Below are positions 1-5,390 of a DNA stretch of 5,605 nt, piece by piece. The stretch is from Methanobacterium sp. (GTDB taxonomy: Archaea; Methanobacteriota; Methanobacteria; Methanobacteriales; Methanobacteriaceae). Made by a program: the position numbers and the translations under genes. The notes under the pieces are model-generated. The model did not search any database. It saw nothing but the letters and a program-made list of their open reading frames with translations, and was not told the DNA's origin. The stretch lies in assembly GCA_028700095.1 (NCBI GenBank), contig JAQVTJ010000106.1, positions 1-5,605 of the forward strand, written 5' to 3'. Numbering within the stretch: position 1 is the stretch's first letter; each line of letters begins with the position of its first letter.

Positions 1-24
1 CAAACCACCGATGGTGATGATCAT
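1..24 (-). CDS. cmk: Cytidylate kinase, N-terminal fragment (runs off the left edge)
   Basis: Only eight codons are present, reading MIITIGGL from an ATG that overlaps the eL34 stop codon as TAATG. The hydrophobic strand leading into a Gly-Gly is the usual start of archaeal cytidylate kinase just before its P-loop (G-x-P-G-x-G-x-T). The enzyme phosphorylates CMP and dCMP with ATP in the cytoplasm. The call rests on these few residues plus my recollection that cmk follows the eL34 gene in Methanobacteriales. The one-base overlap implies translational coupling to eL34. No P-loop residue beyond the opening glycines is visible, so another P-loop kinase cannot be excluded from the sequence alone. 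Confidence 0.7.
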
Positions 25-290
25 TACAACCTTGCCTCTTGTTTGAAAACTTGGCGTGTACACTCTGAACAGAGGCTTCCACCATAAGGCCTGTTAGGTC
101 TTTTTTTTGACTTTGATAATTTTCTTATTTGATATGGTCTTCCCCTTGGAACAGAGTGAAGTTGTTTACCACATTCAGCACATATATGTTTGGAGGGTAG
201 TTTCCTCTTATAGTGAAGTACTGTTTTTCCTCCAGGGGTTTTTTTGAACGTTCTTTTGTATGATCTCGATCTGTACCTTCCTTCTGGCAT
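24..290 (-). CDS. rpl34e: Large-subunit ribosomal protein eL34 (L34e)
   Basis: This is a complete 88-residue, strongly basic protein, the usual archaeal eL34 length. The N-terminus MPEGRYRSRSYKR is typical of the family. Two CxxC pairs, at residues 37-40 and 74-77, form the zinc-ribbon expected of eL34, and the conserved PRGRPYQIRKLSKSKKRP stretch lies between them. The family is found in archaea and eukaryotes, not bacteria, and is a structural component of the 50S subunit. The ATG is preceded by AGGAG at about 299-303, seven to eight bases upstream, and no in-frame start lies closer upstream. A TATA box at 331-338 gives it its own promoter, so eL34-cmk is probably a separate transcription unit from the secY cluster. 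The identification is secure. Confidence 0.97.
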   Translation of the reverse strand: MPEGRYRSRSYKRTFKKTPGGKTVLHYKRKLPSKHICAECGKQLHSVPRGRPYQIRKLSKSKKRPNRPYGGSLCSECTRQVFKQEARL

Positions 291-298
291 ACATACAT

Positions 299-303
299 CT
301 CCT
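299..303 (-). promoter_or_regulatory. Shine-Dalgarno site of eL34
   Basis: On the minus strand this reads AGGAG, eight bases before the ATG at 290. It is the best ribosome-binding match near this start. It also sets the minimum leader length, so the transcript must begin upstream of about position 305. Confidence 0.75.
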
Positions 304-330
304 AAAAATTTTTATTTTATTTAAATATAT

Positions 331-338
331 TATATAAA
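331..338 (-). promoter_or_regulatory. Archaeal TATA box for the eL34-cmk unit
   Basis: The minus strand reads TTTATATA, a very close match to the archaeal box A consensus. Transcription starts about 25 bases downstream in archaea, which would place the start near 308-312 and give a leader of roughly 20 nt that includes the AGGAG site. A second box-like TTTAAATA at 318-325 is too close to the gene to leave room for the ribosome-binding site. The core is nearly symmetric (TATATA), so the box could in principle also direct plus-strand transcription. Confidence 0.7.
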
Positions 339-417
339 GCAAGTGGATATGATGTTTTTAACAAATAATTGATTTTTATTAATTTAATTTATTATAAATT
401 AATATTCCATCTTATAA

Positions 418-430
418 TTTTTTTTTTTTT
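418..430. repeat. 13-base homopolymer, T13 on plus strand (A13 on minus)
   Basis: Thirteen consecutive T residues lie about 80 bp upstream of the eL34 TATA box. It could be a plus-strand oligo-T termination signal, or a stiff poly(dA:dT) element next to the promoter. Methanobacteriales carry histones, and such tracts disfavour wrapping, but that role is inference only. The length may vary between isolates. Confidence 0.85.
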
Positions 431-480
431 ACTTGCAATATTATCTTAACTTAGTAATTATTTGGTTTTAATTGAATTTT

Positions 481-508
481 AAAAGTTTCTAGTAGAACTT
501 TTTTTTTT
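481..508 (+). terminator. Plus-strand hairpin followed by T10 (terminator-like)
   Basis: On the plus strand AAAAGTTTCT (481-490) and AGAACTTTT (494-502) form a nine-pair stem with one bulged T and a three-base AGT loop. The stem runs directly into a T10 tract (499-508). That layout would suit termination of plus-strand transcription, but there is no plus-strand gene to its left in the window. On the minus strand the arm is followed by As, so it does not work as well for the DUF106 transcript. It may also be a chance product of AT-rich sequence. Confidence 0.35.
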
Positions 509-541
509 GGTTAACTTTTTAGATAGGATTTATATGAAATA

Positions 542-558
542 AATGGGTTTAAACCATT
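542..558 (-). terminator. Possible terminator after the DUF106 gene
   Basis: Five bases past the DUF106 stop codon the minus strand reads AATGG, a seven-base loop TTTAAAC, then CCATT, followed by TATTTC. The stem is only five pairs and the following U-tract is short. It is the only sense-strand terminator-like element I see between this gene and the eL34 promoter. Confidence 0.35.
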
Positions 559-562
559 ATTT

Positions 563-1144
563 TTACATAGGTGTTCCTTTTAGCCCTAGTAATTTTCTCC
601 ATATAATAGACATTGCAAATGAGCATAATATGTACCATCCAAGCCATTCAATTGCCATTACAGGAACTCCTGCAGATTGATGATAGAATGAATGGAATAT
701 TGGTATTAGTAACACATAATATGCGAAGTTTGGTATATTAAGCCACATATGATTTATAAGTGGATTTCCTGCCATCCAATAGAATATTATTAATATTGGT
801 ACCATTGTTACAATCATGGGTTTGAAAGAATTGAACATCATCTCTTTTTGTATGCTCATAAATTCTGTTTGTTTTTTCTGCATATCTGCCATTGCTCTTG
901 GATCTCCGGATTTTTGGGCAGCCATCATATCCTTTTGAAATCCTTTCATTTCCTTTTGTAGGAATTGTAAACGATCCTGGTCAACTAATAATTTATTGGC
1001 TATTGTTATGAAAAAAGCTATTACTGCAGCTATTATAAATACTCCTATCATTGCCCCGAAAAATGGGTTGTTTGGATCTGAAACCAGTGTTAGAATGGGG
1101 TTAAGTATAGGATTTAATATTTGGTTGAGAATTGAAAAGTCCAT
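563..1144 (-). CDS. DUF106 / EMC3-TMCO1-type Oxa1-superfamily membrane protein
   Basis: This is a complete 193-residue membrane protein. An N-terminal segment with repeated ILNQ/ILNP units (5-18) precedes TM1 at about 30-50. A charged, glutamine- and methionine-rich coiled-coil follows at 55-104 (DQDRLQFLQKEMKGFQKDMM and onward). TM2 is at about 108-124, a hydrophobic stretch lies at 138-152, and the last TM segment at 166-184 ends in WRKLLGL. TM1, a cytosolic coiled coil and two C-terminal TMs are the layout of archaeal DUF106 proteins. These belong to the Oxa1 superfamily with YidC, EMC3, GET1 and TMCO1, and are thought to insert membrane proteins. The ATG has GAGG nine bases upstream, and the gene lies 30 nt after adkA. 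Its position behind secY fits a role beside the translocon. Family assignment is firm; the insertase activity is inferred. Confidence 0.9.
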   Translation of the reverse strand: MDFSILNQILNPILNPILTLVSDPNNPFFGAMIGVFIIAAVIAFFITIANKLLVDQDRLQFLQKEMKGFQKDMMAAQKSGDPRAMADMQKKQTEFMSIQKEMMFNSFKPMIVTMVPILIIFYWMAGNPLINHMWLNIPNFAYYVLLIPIFHSFYHQSAGVPVMAIEWLGWYILCSFAMSIIWRKLLGLKGTPM

Positions 1145-1174
1145 ATTTTTATTCCTCTTTTAATAATTGTATAA

Positions 1175-1732
1175 TCATTTTAATGTTTTAAACATCTCTT
1201 CAACAGCTTCATTTAATCTGTTATCATGGTTTTTAATGATTTTTACTGTTGCACCTGTTAAAACAGCATATGCCATTGCTGTGGCTCTATTCATTTCCTG
1301 GTGGGTTTCAATGTCTTTAAGTCTTTCTGAATCCCTTATTCTTGTTACATCACTTATGCGTCTTTTTAGGATTTCATCACCATCTGCTTCCAGTAGAATA
1401 AACATATCTGGTTTCAACTGGTCTAACACCCATTTAGGAAGTCCTGGTAGAAATCCTGATGGTGTTTTTATTGTGCAATGTGTATCAACAATTATATTAC
1501 TTTGCTCAGACTTCTCTCTTATACTTTGTGCAGCATTTTCTTGTACTTCCTTTTGTAGGTCTGGTGAAAGTTTTCTAAGTGAATCCCTGTTATCAACAAG
1601 ACAGTTACTCTTTGCTATTTCTAGCATAACATCACCATAGTTCACATGTGTATAATCAAGTTCTTCTAAAGCTTTTATAAGTACTGTTGTACTTCCTGAT
1701 CCTGGAATTCCTGCGATAACAACTAATTTCAT
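1175..1732 (-). CDS. adkA: Archaeal adenylate kinase AdkA
   Basis: This 185-residue cytoplasmic P-loop kinase matches the archaeal AdkA family in length and motifs, not the bacterial Adk family with its large LID. It catalyses ATP + AMP to 2 ADP. The P-loop is GIPGSGSTT (8-16). Further conserved blocks are VNYGDVMLEIA (30-40), VDTHCTIKTPSGFLPGLP (82-99), LEADGDEILKRRISDVTRIRD-type sequence (114-134, rich in nucleotide-binding Arg) and VLTGATVKII (157-166). The P-loop has Ser14 where Walker A normally has Lys; methanogen AdkA proteins, as I recall them, also lack this lysine, so it is probably a family trait and not damage. The ATG overlaps the secY stop as ATGA, which implies translational coupling. 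It is a standard member of the euryarchaeal secY cluster. Confidence 0.93.
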   Translation of the reverse strand: MKLVVIAGIPGSGSTTVLIKALEELDYTHVNYGDVMLEIAKSNCLVDNRDSLRKLSPDLQKEVQENAAQSIREKSEQSNIIVDTHCTIKTPSGFLPGLPKWVLDQLKPDMFILLEADGDEILKRRISDVTRIRDSERLKDIETHQEMNRATAMAYAVLTGATVKIIKNHDNRLNEAVEEMFKTLK

Positions 1733-3075
1733 TTTGAATCACCTAAAAAATTCCTTAACATTGGGTGCATATCCATAAGTTGTTCCTGGGCTATTTCTTC
1801 ATATAATTTATAGACAATACCAACTGTCAAAAGAACACCTGTTCCTCCTCCAAGTGCACCTGTTAAATCTGCTCCAAATGCAAGTAATCCAACAAATGCC
1901 CCACCAAGTATGGTTATGGCAGGAATATACCGTTTAAGTATCTTTTCAAAGTGAGCTCTGCTACTTCTGTGACCTGGTATTTGCATTCCCATCCCATGTA
2001 ACTGTTTTGAAACTTGTTTAGGTCCTATACCACTTAATTCAACCCAAAGTACTGCAAATAATATACATGATGCAATAAATACAATACCATATATTAAAAC
2101 CCGCAATGGATCTGTATATATAATTGAAAGTGAGCTAGGTGTAGTTAGAATCAGCCCTATTCCATTTATAGCTCTACCATTAACTACATCTCCTAATATT
2201 GGAAAACCAATCCTCTGGAATATTTGTGCGAAAAGTTGTACATTCAGTAATAAAGCACTTGTTAATATAACTGGCATATTACTTGCATATATAAATTTCA
2301 GAGGATATTTTCCCCTTGCACCTTTAACCCCTCCATAGGATAACGGTATTTCAACACGCATACTTTCTGCATAAACAACAATTAAAAACACAATTATTGT
2401 AGCTAATACAGGTAATAAAACGTCAAATTGATGTTGTCCAGTTGTTAATAAATAGATAAATTTAGGTATTAACCCACTTGGTGCTTGTGCTCCTGCTGAA
2501 ATCAGTGGATTTAATGATCCAAGCACTATCTGTTCTGCAACTCCTGCTGCAATAAATAATCCAACACCACTACCGAATCCCCATTTGGAAACAACTTCAT
2601 CAAGGAATATTATTAATATTCCACCAATAGTCATCTGTAGAATAAGAATCCATTGTAATCCTGGTATTGCTGTAGGTAAAGATCCTAATAATACAAAGAC
2701 CGATGCTTCAAATAATGTAAATATAATTGCAAGGAGCTTCTGTGTTCCCTGGAAAAATGCTTTATCCTCAGGTTTTGAAAGGTCAAGATTAATTATCTTA
2801 CCTCCAACAAGCAGTTGAAGTATAATAGATGCAGATACTATAGGACCAATACCTAAAGTTATTATTGTACCGAAACTTCCAGCCATAACAGCTCTTAATT
2901 GAGCAAATTGATCAACTGCATTTGGACTTAACCCAAATAATGGTATCAAACCTAGTATAAAATACAGGATCAATATTAGACCTGTCCATTTGATTTTCTC
3001 TTTAAATGGTACCCTATATGTTGGGGATTTTACTTGGGGTATCAATGAGAAAATTGGTTGTATTATCTCTTTCAA
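1729..3075 (-). CDS. secY: Protein translocase subunit SecY
   Basis: This is a complete 448-residue, ten-TM protein, the normal archaeal SecY length. It forms the SecYE-beta pore that moves and inserts proteins across the cytoplasmic membrane. The two SecY signatures are present: GIGPIVSASIILQLL (75-89) and LDEVVSKWGFGSGVGLFIAAG (158-178). The cytosolic loops that dock the ribosome carry KGARGKYPLKF (251-261) and GPKQVSKQLHGMGMQIPGHR (351-370). TM10 is GALGGGTGVLLTVGIVYKLY (406-425). The start is a TTG at 3075: an in-frame TGA lies three codons upstream, so no ATG or GTG can serve, and MKEIIQPIF... matches the family start. GGAG sits ten bases upstream. An out-of-frame ATG lies between that site and the TTG. 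The gene follows uL15 by 43 nt and overlaps adkA by four. Confidence 0.97.
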   Translation of the reverse strand: MKEIIQPIFSLIPQVKSPTYRVPFKEKIKWTGLILILYFILGLIPLFGLSPNAVDQFAQLRAVMAGSFGTIITLGIGPIVSASIILQLLVGGKIINLDLSKPEDKAFFQGTQKLLAIIFTLFEASVFVLLGSLPTAIPGLQWILILQMTIGGILIIFLDEVVSKWGFGSGVGLFIAAGVAEQIVLGSLNPLISAGAQAPSGLIPKFIYLLTTGQHQFDVLLPVLATIIVFLIVVYAESMRVEIPLSYGGVKGARGKYPLKFIYASNMPVILTSALLLNVQLFAQIFQRIGFPILGDVVNGRAINGIGLILTTPSSLSIIYTDPLRVLIYGIVFIASCILFAVLWVELSGIGPKQVSKQLHGMGMQIPGHRSSRAHFEKILKRYIPAITILGGAFVGLLAFGADLTGALGGGTGVLLTVGIVYKLYEEIAQEQLMDMHPMLRNFLGDSK

Positions 3076-3085
3076 TGAACATCAA

Positions 3086-3092
3086 CTCCTTG
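3086..3092 (-). promoter_or_regulatory. Ribosome-binding site of secY (TTG start)
   Basis: The minus strand reads AAGGAG just here, ten bases before the TTG start at 3075. An out-of-frame ATG at 3082-3080 is only three bases from the same site, too close for normal use. The position supports the TTG as the secY start. Confidence 0.55.
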
Positions 3093-3118
3093 CCCTTAGA
3101 AATATACATTAAATTTCA

Positions 3119-3556
3119 TTAAAGTGTAATTGCTTCTCCTCCAGCATCTCCAATTTTTTTGAGAGCTGACTTGGAAAATTGTGGGGATTTAATTATTAAT
3201 GCTTTATTAATCCTACCTTTACCTAAAACTTTATTATAACCTATTTCAGTTACATCTATAACAATTTTATCCATTTCTTTAGTTGCTAACCCTTTATAAA
3301 CAAGTTCTTCACATTTCTCATCTAGATAGTCAATGTTTACAGGGTTATATTCATATACACTTCCTTGTGGTCTTTTAAATCCATATTTACCAAAGTGGTT
3401 AGGATCATATTTAACCATCCATGTCCAGTGGTGTTTATGTCCACCAGCCAAACCTTTTCCCCCTCTATGACCTGCACCTCTGTTATTTTTAGAACAGCCG
3501 CCTGCCATTGTTCTGGAGCCTCGTAATTTACATACTTTCCTTGTTTTTCTTATCAT
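3119..3556 (-). CDS. rpl15: Large-subunit ribosomal protein uL15
   Basis: This 145-residue protein of the 50S subunit begins MIRKTRKVCKLRGSRT, the typical archaeal uL15 N-terminus. The glycine/arginine-rich extension CSKNNRGAGHRGGKGLAGGHKHHW-type sequence (21-44) threads into 23S rRNA, and the C-terminal domain carries VLGKGRI (110-116) and KIGDAGGEAI (134-143). The reading frame opens three codons earlier at a GTG (3565), but that GTG is inside the ribosome-binding site AAGGTGAT; the ATG at 3556 follows GGTGAT by five bases and matches the family start, so I use it. The gene stands after a 126-nt break from uL30 that has terminator- and promoter-like elements, so uL15 may head a subunit of the operon (uL15-secY-adkA-DUF106). 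A tandem stop (TAA TGA) closes the frame. Confidence 0.96.
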   Translation of the reverse strand: MIRKTRKVCKLRGSRTMAGGCSKNNRGAGHRGGKGLAGGHKHHWTWMVKYDPNHFGKYGFKRPQGSVYEYNPVNIDYLDEKCEELVYKGLATKEMDKIVIDVTEIGYNKVLGKGRINKALIIKSPQFSKSALKKIGDAGGEAITL

Positions 3557-3560
3557 ATAA

Positions 3561-3568
3561 ATCACCTT
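3561..3568 (-). promoter_or_regulatory. Shine-Dalgarno site that decides the uL15 start
   Basis: The minus strand reads AAGGTGAT, with GGTGAT ending about five bases before the ATG at 3556. It contains the GTG that would be the longest-frame start, which argues that the GTG is not used. The same GGTGAT motif precedes uL30. Confidence 0.7.
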
Positions 3569-3611
3569 GATGATATTTTTGTAAGTAGAATTTCTGTTAA
3601 AATTTTTGGAA

Positions 3612-3619
3612 ATATTTAA
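3612..3619 (-). promoter_or_regulatory. Possible TATA box upstream of uL15
   Basis: The minus strand reads TTAAATAT within CTTAAATATTTCC. Transcription about 25 bases downstream would start near 3590 and leave a leader of roughly 34 nt including the GGTGAT site, a workable spacing. The match to the archaeal box A is fair, no convincing BRE is visible, and the sequence is AT-rich enough for chance matches. Confidence 0.35.
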
Positions 3620-3655
3620 GTTGTTGTAGAAAATATTAGCAAAGATATTATTTTT

Positions 3656-3677
3656 AAACCTTTAAAAAAAAAGGTTT
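3656..3677 (-). terminator. Inverted repeat with T-run just after uL30
   Basis: Beginning five bases past the uL30 stop, the minus strand reads AAACCTTT, six T, AAAGGTTT: a perfect 8-bp inverted repeat whose loop and inner arm make a T9 run. Oligo-T on the sense strand is what archaeal RNA polymerase uses to terminate, so partial or full termination here is plausible. Only two of the eight pairs are G-C, so the hairpin itself is weak. Confidence 0.5.
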
Positions 3678-3682
3678 TATTT

Positions 3683-4138
3683 TTATATCATCTTTGCAAC
3701 AAGTTCATCAATATTTCCTCTGTTTCCCAGGCTTCCTCCTTCTTTAAAGCTTTGTTTGGTTGTTTCATACCCTTTCCGTGGCGGGTGTAACCTGAAAACT
3801 GCTTTTATCCCTGCATCTTCAAAAGTAGCTTCTCCAGCTGCAACAACCTTTGCAAGTTCTTCTATTGAAGAGTAATCTGTGTTTTCTTTAATATATTCTT
3901 CTGTAACATTTACATTACCTGAGAGTTTTCCACGTTTTGTTATGATTTGGATAATTGTTTCAATATCAATTTCTCCCCAGGTTATGTAGTCCTTTGCCTT
4001 CACTAACATTCCTTTATAAGTTGGATCTTCGTGTAGAAGGACTAGGTGGTTGATTCTTGTGAGTTTTAACATGGACATGGTGTCTTGGATACCTTTTTTT
4101 ACACCGGTTCTGCCCCTCACTCTTACTGCTGCGATCAT
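3683..4138 (-). CDS. rpl30: Large-subunit ribosomal protein uL30 (archaeal long form)
   Basis: This complete 151-residue protein is the long archaeal/eukaryotic uL30; the bacterial form is only about 60 residues. The core starts IAAVRVRGRTGVKKGIQDTM (2-21) and LKLTRINHLVLLHEDPTYKGML (24-45), the ferredoxin-like uL30 fold. The family-specific C-terminus includes FRLHPPRKGYETTKQSFKEGG (115-135) and GNRGNIDELVAKM. It binds 23S rRNA in the 50S subunit. The ATG at 4138 follows GGTGAT by five bases. It lies 11 nt after uS5 and is the last gene before the 126-nt break in the operon. Confidence 0.96.
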   Translation of the reverse strand: MIAAVRVRGRTGVKKGIQDTMSMLKLTRINHLVLLHEDPTYKGMLVKAKDYITWGEIDIETIIQIITKRGKLSGNVNVTEEYIKENTDYSSIEELAKVVAAGEATFEDAGIKAVFRLHPPRKGYETTKQSFKEGGSLGNRGNIDELVAKMI

Positions 4139-4149
4139 TTGTTATCACC

Positions 4150-4797
4150 TTATACTATACATCCTAAATTTTTAAGGTCTTTGGTAGTGGCTTTTACTTT
4201 GCTTAGTTCTTTAAGTGCTTCAAAAACTGCTCCTGCAAAGTTTATGGTTGTCTGTGTTTGGCCCATTGTTTGGGACCATACATCATCTATACCTGCTAAT
4301 CCTAGTATGGTTTTTCCAACATTTCCTATTGCTAAACCTACCCCACCAGGTGCTGGAATTAGTGTGACACGAACACTTCCTTTTTTACCTTCTATTTTAA
4401 ATGGTACTGTATGTTCCCTACCACAGACACATCCCCAGTCACCGCAGCCTCTTCTAACTTTTATAATATTATATTTGGCATTATCAACTGCTTTTCTTAT
4501 TGCAGGCCCTACTTCTTTTGCTTTTCCCTGTCCAAGCCCGACGTATCCATTTTTATTTCCGACAGCTACTATAACTCTGAAGTTAACTTTACGGCCTGAT
4601 TTATGCATTCTCTGAACTAGATTCACATCCATTACCTCTTCTTCAAGATCAGGTAGTAGTGTGTCTATTATTCCCAGTTCCATTATTGGAAGGCCTTTCT
4701 CAAATATCTCATCAATATCTGTTATTTTACCTTCTTTTACCAAATGTCCTAATTGGGTTTTTGGTATAAATTCTTCTTTAGTGTAATTATTTGCCAT
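4150..4797 (-). CDS. rps5: Small-subunit ribosomal protein uS5
   Basis: This is a complete 215-residue archaeal uS5, longer than the bacterial protein of about 165 residues because of an N-terminal extension (EEFIPKTQLGHLVKEGKI, 8-25). The dsRBD-like N-domain runs about 60-122 and has the conserved VAVGNKNGYVGLGQGKAKEV (78-96). The C-domain (about 135-205) carries VRVTLIPAPGGVGLAIGNVG (142-161). The archaeal cysteine-rich segment GCGDWGCVCG (117-126) is present with Cys118, 123 and 125. uS5 sits at the mRNA entry side of the 30S subunit and affects decoding accuracy. The ATG overlaps the uL18 stop as TAATG, preceded by GAGGAAGGGG in the end of uL18, so the two are translationally coupled. The identification is secure. 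Confidence 0.97.
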   Translation of the reverse strand: MANNYTKEEFIPKTQLGHLVKEGKITDIDEIFEKGLPIMELGIIDTLLPDLEEEVMDVNLVQRMHKSGRKVNFRVIVAVGNKNGYVGLGQGKAKEVGPAIRKAVDNAKYNIIKVRRGCGDWGCVCGREHTVPFKIEGKKGSVRVTLIPAPGGVGLAIGNVGKTILGLAGIDDVWSQTMGQTQTTINFAGAVFEALKELSKVKATTKDLKNLGCIV

Positions 4798-5375
4798 TAT
4801 ACCCCTTCCTCAATCTTCTGTTTTATTGATTCAAAATGATCAGGGAGGTCTTTTGGAGATAGTCCGTTTTTAATGTATTGTGAAAACTTTTTCTCCACCT
4901 CATTATCACTCAGGGATTCTGCATATGATGCAACATGTTCGCCCCTTATTCTTTCATCAGCAGGTAATATCACATTGTTATGTGGGACATTAATTCCTGC
5001 ATCAACTGCTCCTTTAAGTACTGCAAATATCTTTGCACCTTTAGTTGAGGATTTAAGGCCTATGTCTAGTATAGCATTTTCAATTCCTTCTTTCTGTGCT
5101 TTTTTAGCAACTAAAAATCCAGTTAAATATGCAGCAGAAGTGTTTTTTCCACTTCCTAACCAACCCATTTTTTTAATTTCATTTGAATGTGCTGAAACAA
5201 TTGTTTCATCCCCCTCCGAATTAACATTAATTATTTGAGCTATTGTATGCTGGTTAGTAATTCTTACAACCAATCTAGACTTACCTAATCCAATAAGGTT
5301 CAATCTTGCCCTGTAATCTGTTTTTCCTTCTCTTCTTCTTTTAAATGCGAGTTTATATCTTGAACTTTGTGCCAA
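4797..5375 (-). CDS. rpl18: Large-subunit ribosomal protein uL18
   Basis: This is an archaeal uL18 of 192 residues from the start chosen here. It binds 5S rRNA and anchors it in the central protuberance of the 50S subunit. The basic N-terminus RYKLAFKRRREGKTDYRARL, the segment LVVRITNQHTIAQII, and TSAAYLTGFLVAKKAQ / AILDIGLKSSTKGAKIFAVLKGAVDAGINVPH are all family hallmarks, as is LPADERIRGEHVASY near the C-terminus. The longest frame starts at an ATG at 5381, but GGGGGA ends right against it. A TTG two codons further in (5375) is seven bases from the G-run and gives MAQSSRYK, aligning in length with archaeal uL18 proteins that start MAxxxRYK. I therefore prefer TTG, with the ATG start as the alternative. 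The gene follows eL19 closely. Confidence 0.95.
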   Translation of the reverse strand: MAQSSRYKLAFKRRREGKTDYRARLNLIGLGKSRLVVRITNQHTIAQIINVNSEGDETIVSAHSNEIKKMGWLGSGKNTSAAYLTGFLVAKKAQKEGIENAILDIGLKSSTKGAKIFAVLKGAVDAGINVPHNNVILPADERIRGEHVASYAESLSDNEVEKKFSQYIKNGLSPKDLPDHFESIKQKIEEGV

Positions 5376-5382
5376 TTTCATT

Positions 5383-5387
5383 CCCCC
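5383..5387 (-). promoter_or_regulatory. G-rich ribosome-binding site of uL18
   Basis: GGGGG on the minus strand can pair with the anti-Shine-Dalgarno CCUCC with one G-U pair. It lies one base before the ATG at 5381 and seven bases before the TTG at 5375. Only the TTG has ordinary spacing. Confidence 0.45.
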
Positions 5388-5390
5388 ATC

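Larger units (their letters stand above)
291..562. other. 272-nt AT-rich intergenic region between the DUF106 and eL34 genes
   Basis: I find no credible reading frame here. The DNA is much more AT-rich than the flanking genes. From the DUF106 side it holds a short hairpin just past the stop codon (542-558), a plus-strand hairpin with a T10 tract (481-508), a T13 tract (418-430), and the eL34 promoter and leader (about 338-291). The stretch is best read as the junction between two transcription units. The T-tracts lie on the strand opposite to the genes and are not explained by terminating the DUF106 transcript. Confidence 0.8.

Noticed and set aside
318..325. Second TATA-like TTTAAATA upstream of eL34
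   Set aside because: A start about 25 bases downstream would fall at or past the AGGAG site, leaving no room for the ribosome-binding site; the box at 331-338 fits better.
1167..1640. 157-codon plus-strand ORF opposite adkA
   Set aside because: It lies entirely antisense to adkA, its translation has no family features, and it is serine- and leucine-rich as expected from the complement of a real gene.
2585..2818. 77-codon plus-strand ORF inside secY
   Set aside because: It is a complement of SecY transmembrane coding sequence with no independent support.
4085..4615. 176-codon plus-strand ORF opposite uL30 and uS5 (and a shorter one at 4411-4599)
   Set aside because: Both are shadows of conserved ribosomal genes, span two of them without respect for gene borders, and have no recognisable domain.
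4873..5238. 121-codon plus-strand ORF opposite uL18
   Set aside because: It is antisense to a well-conserved gene, with no plausible ribosome-binding site or homology.
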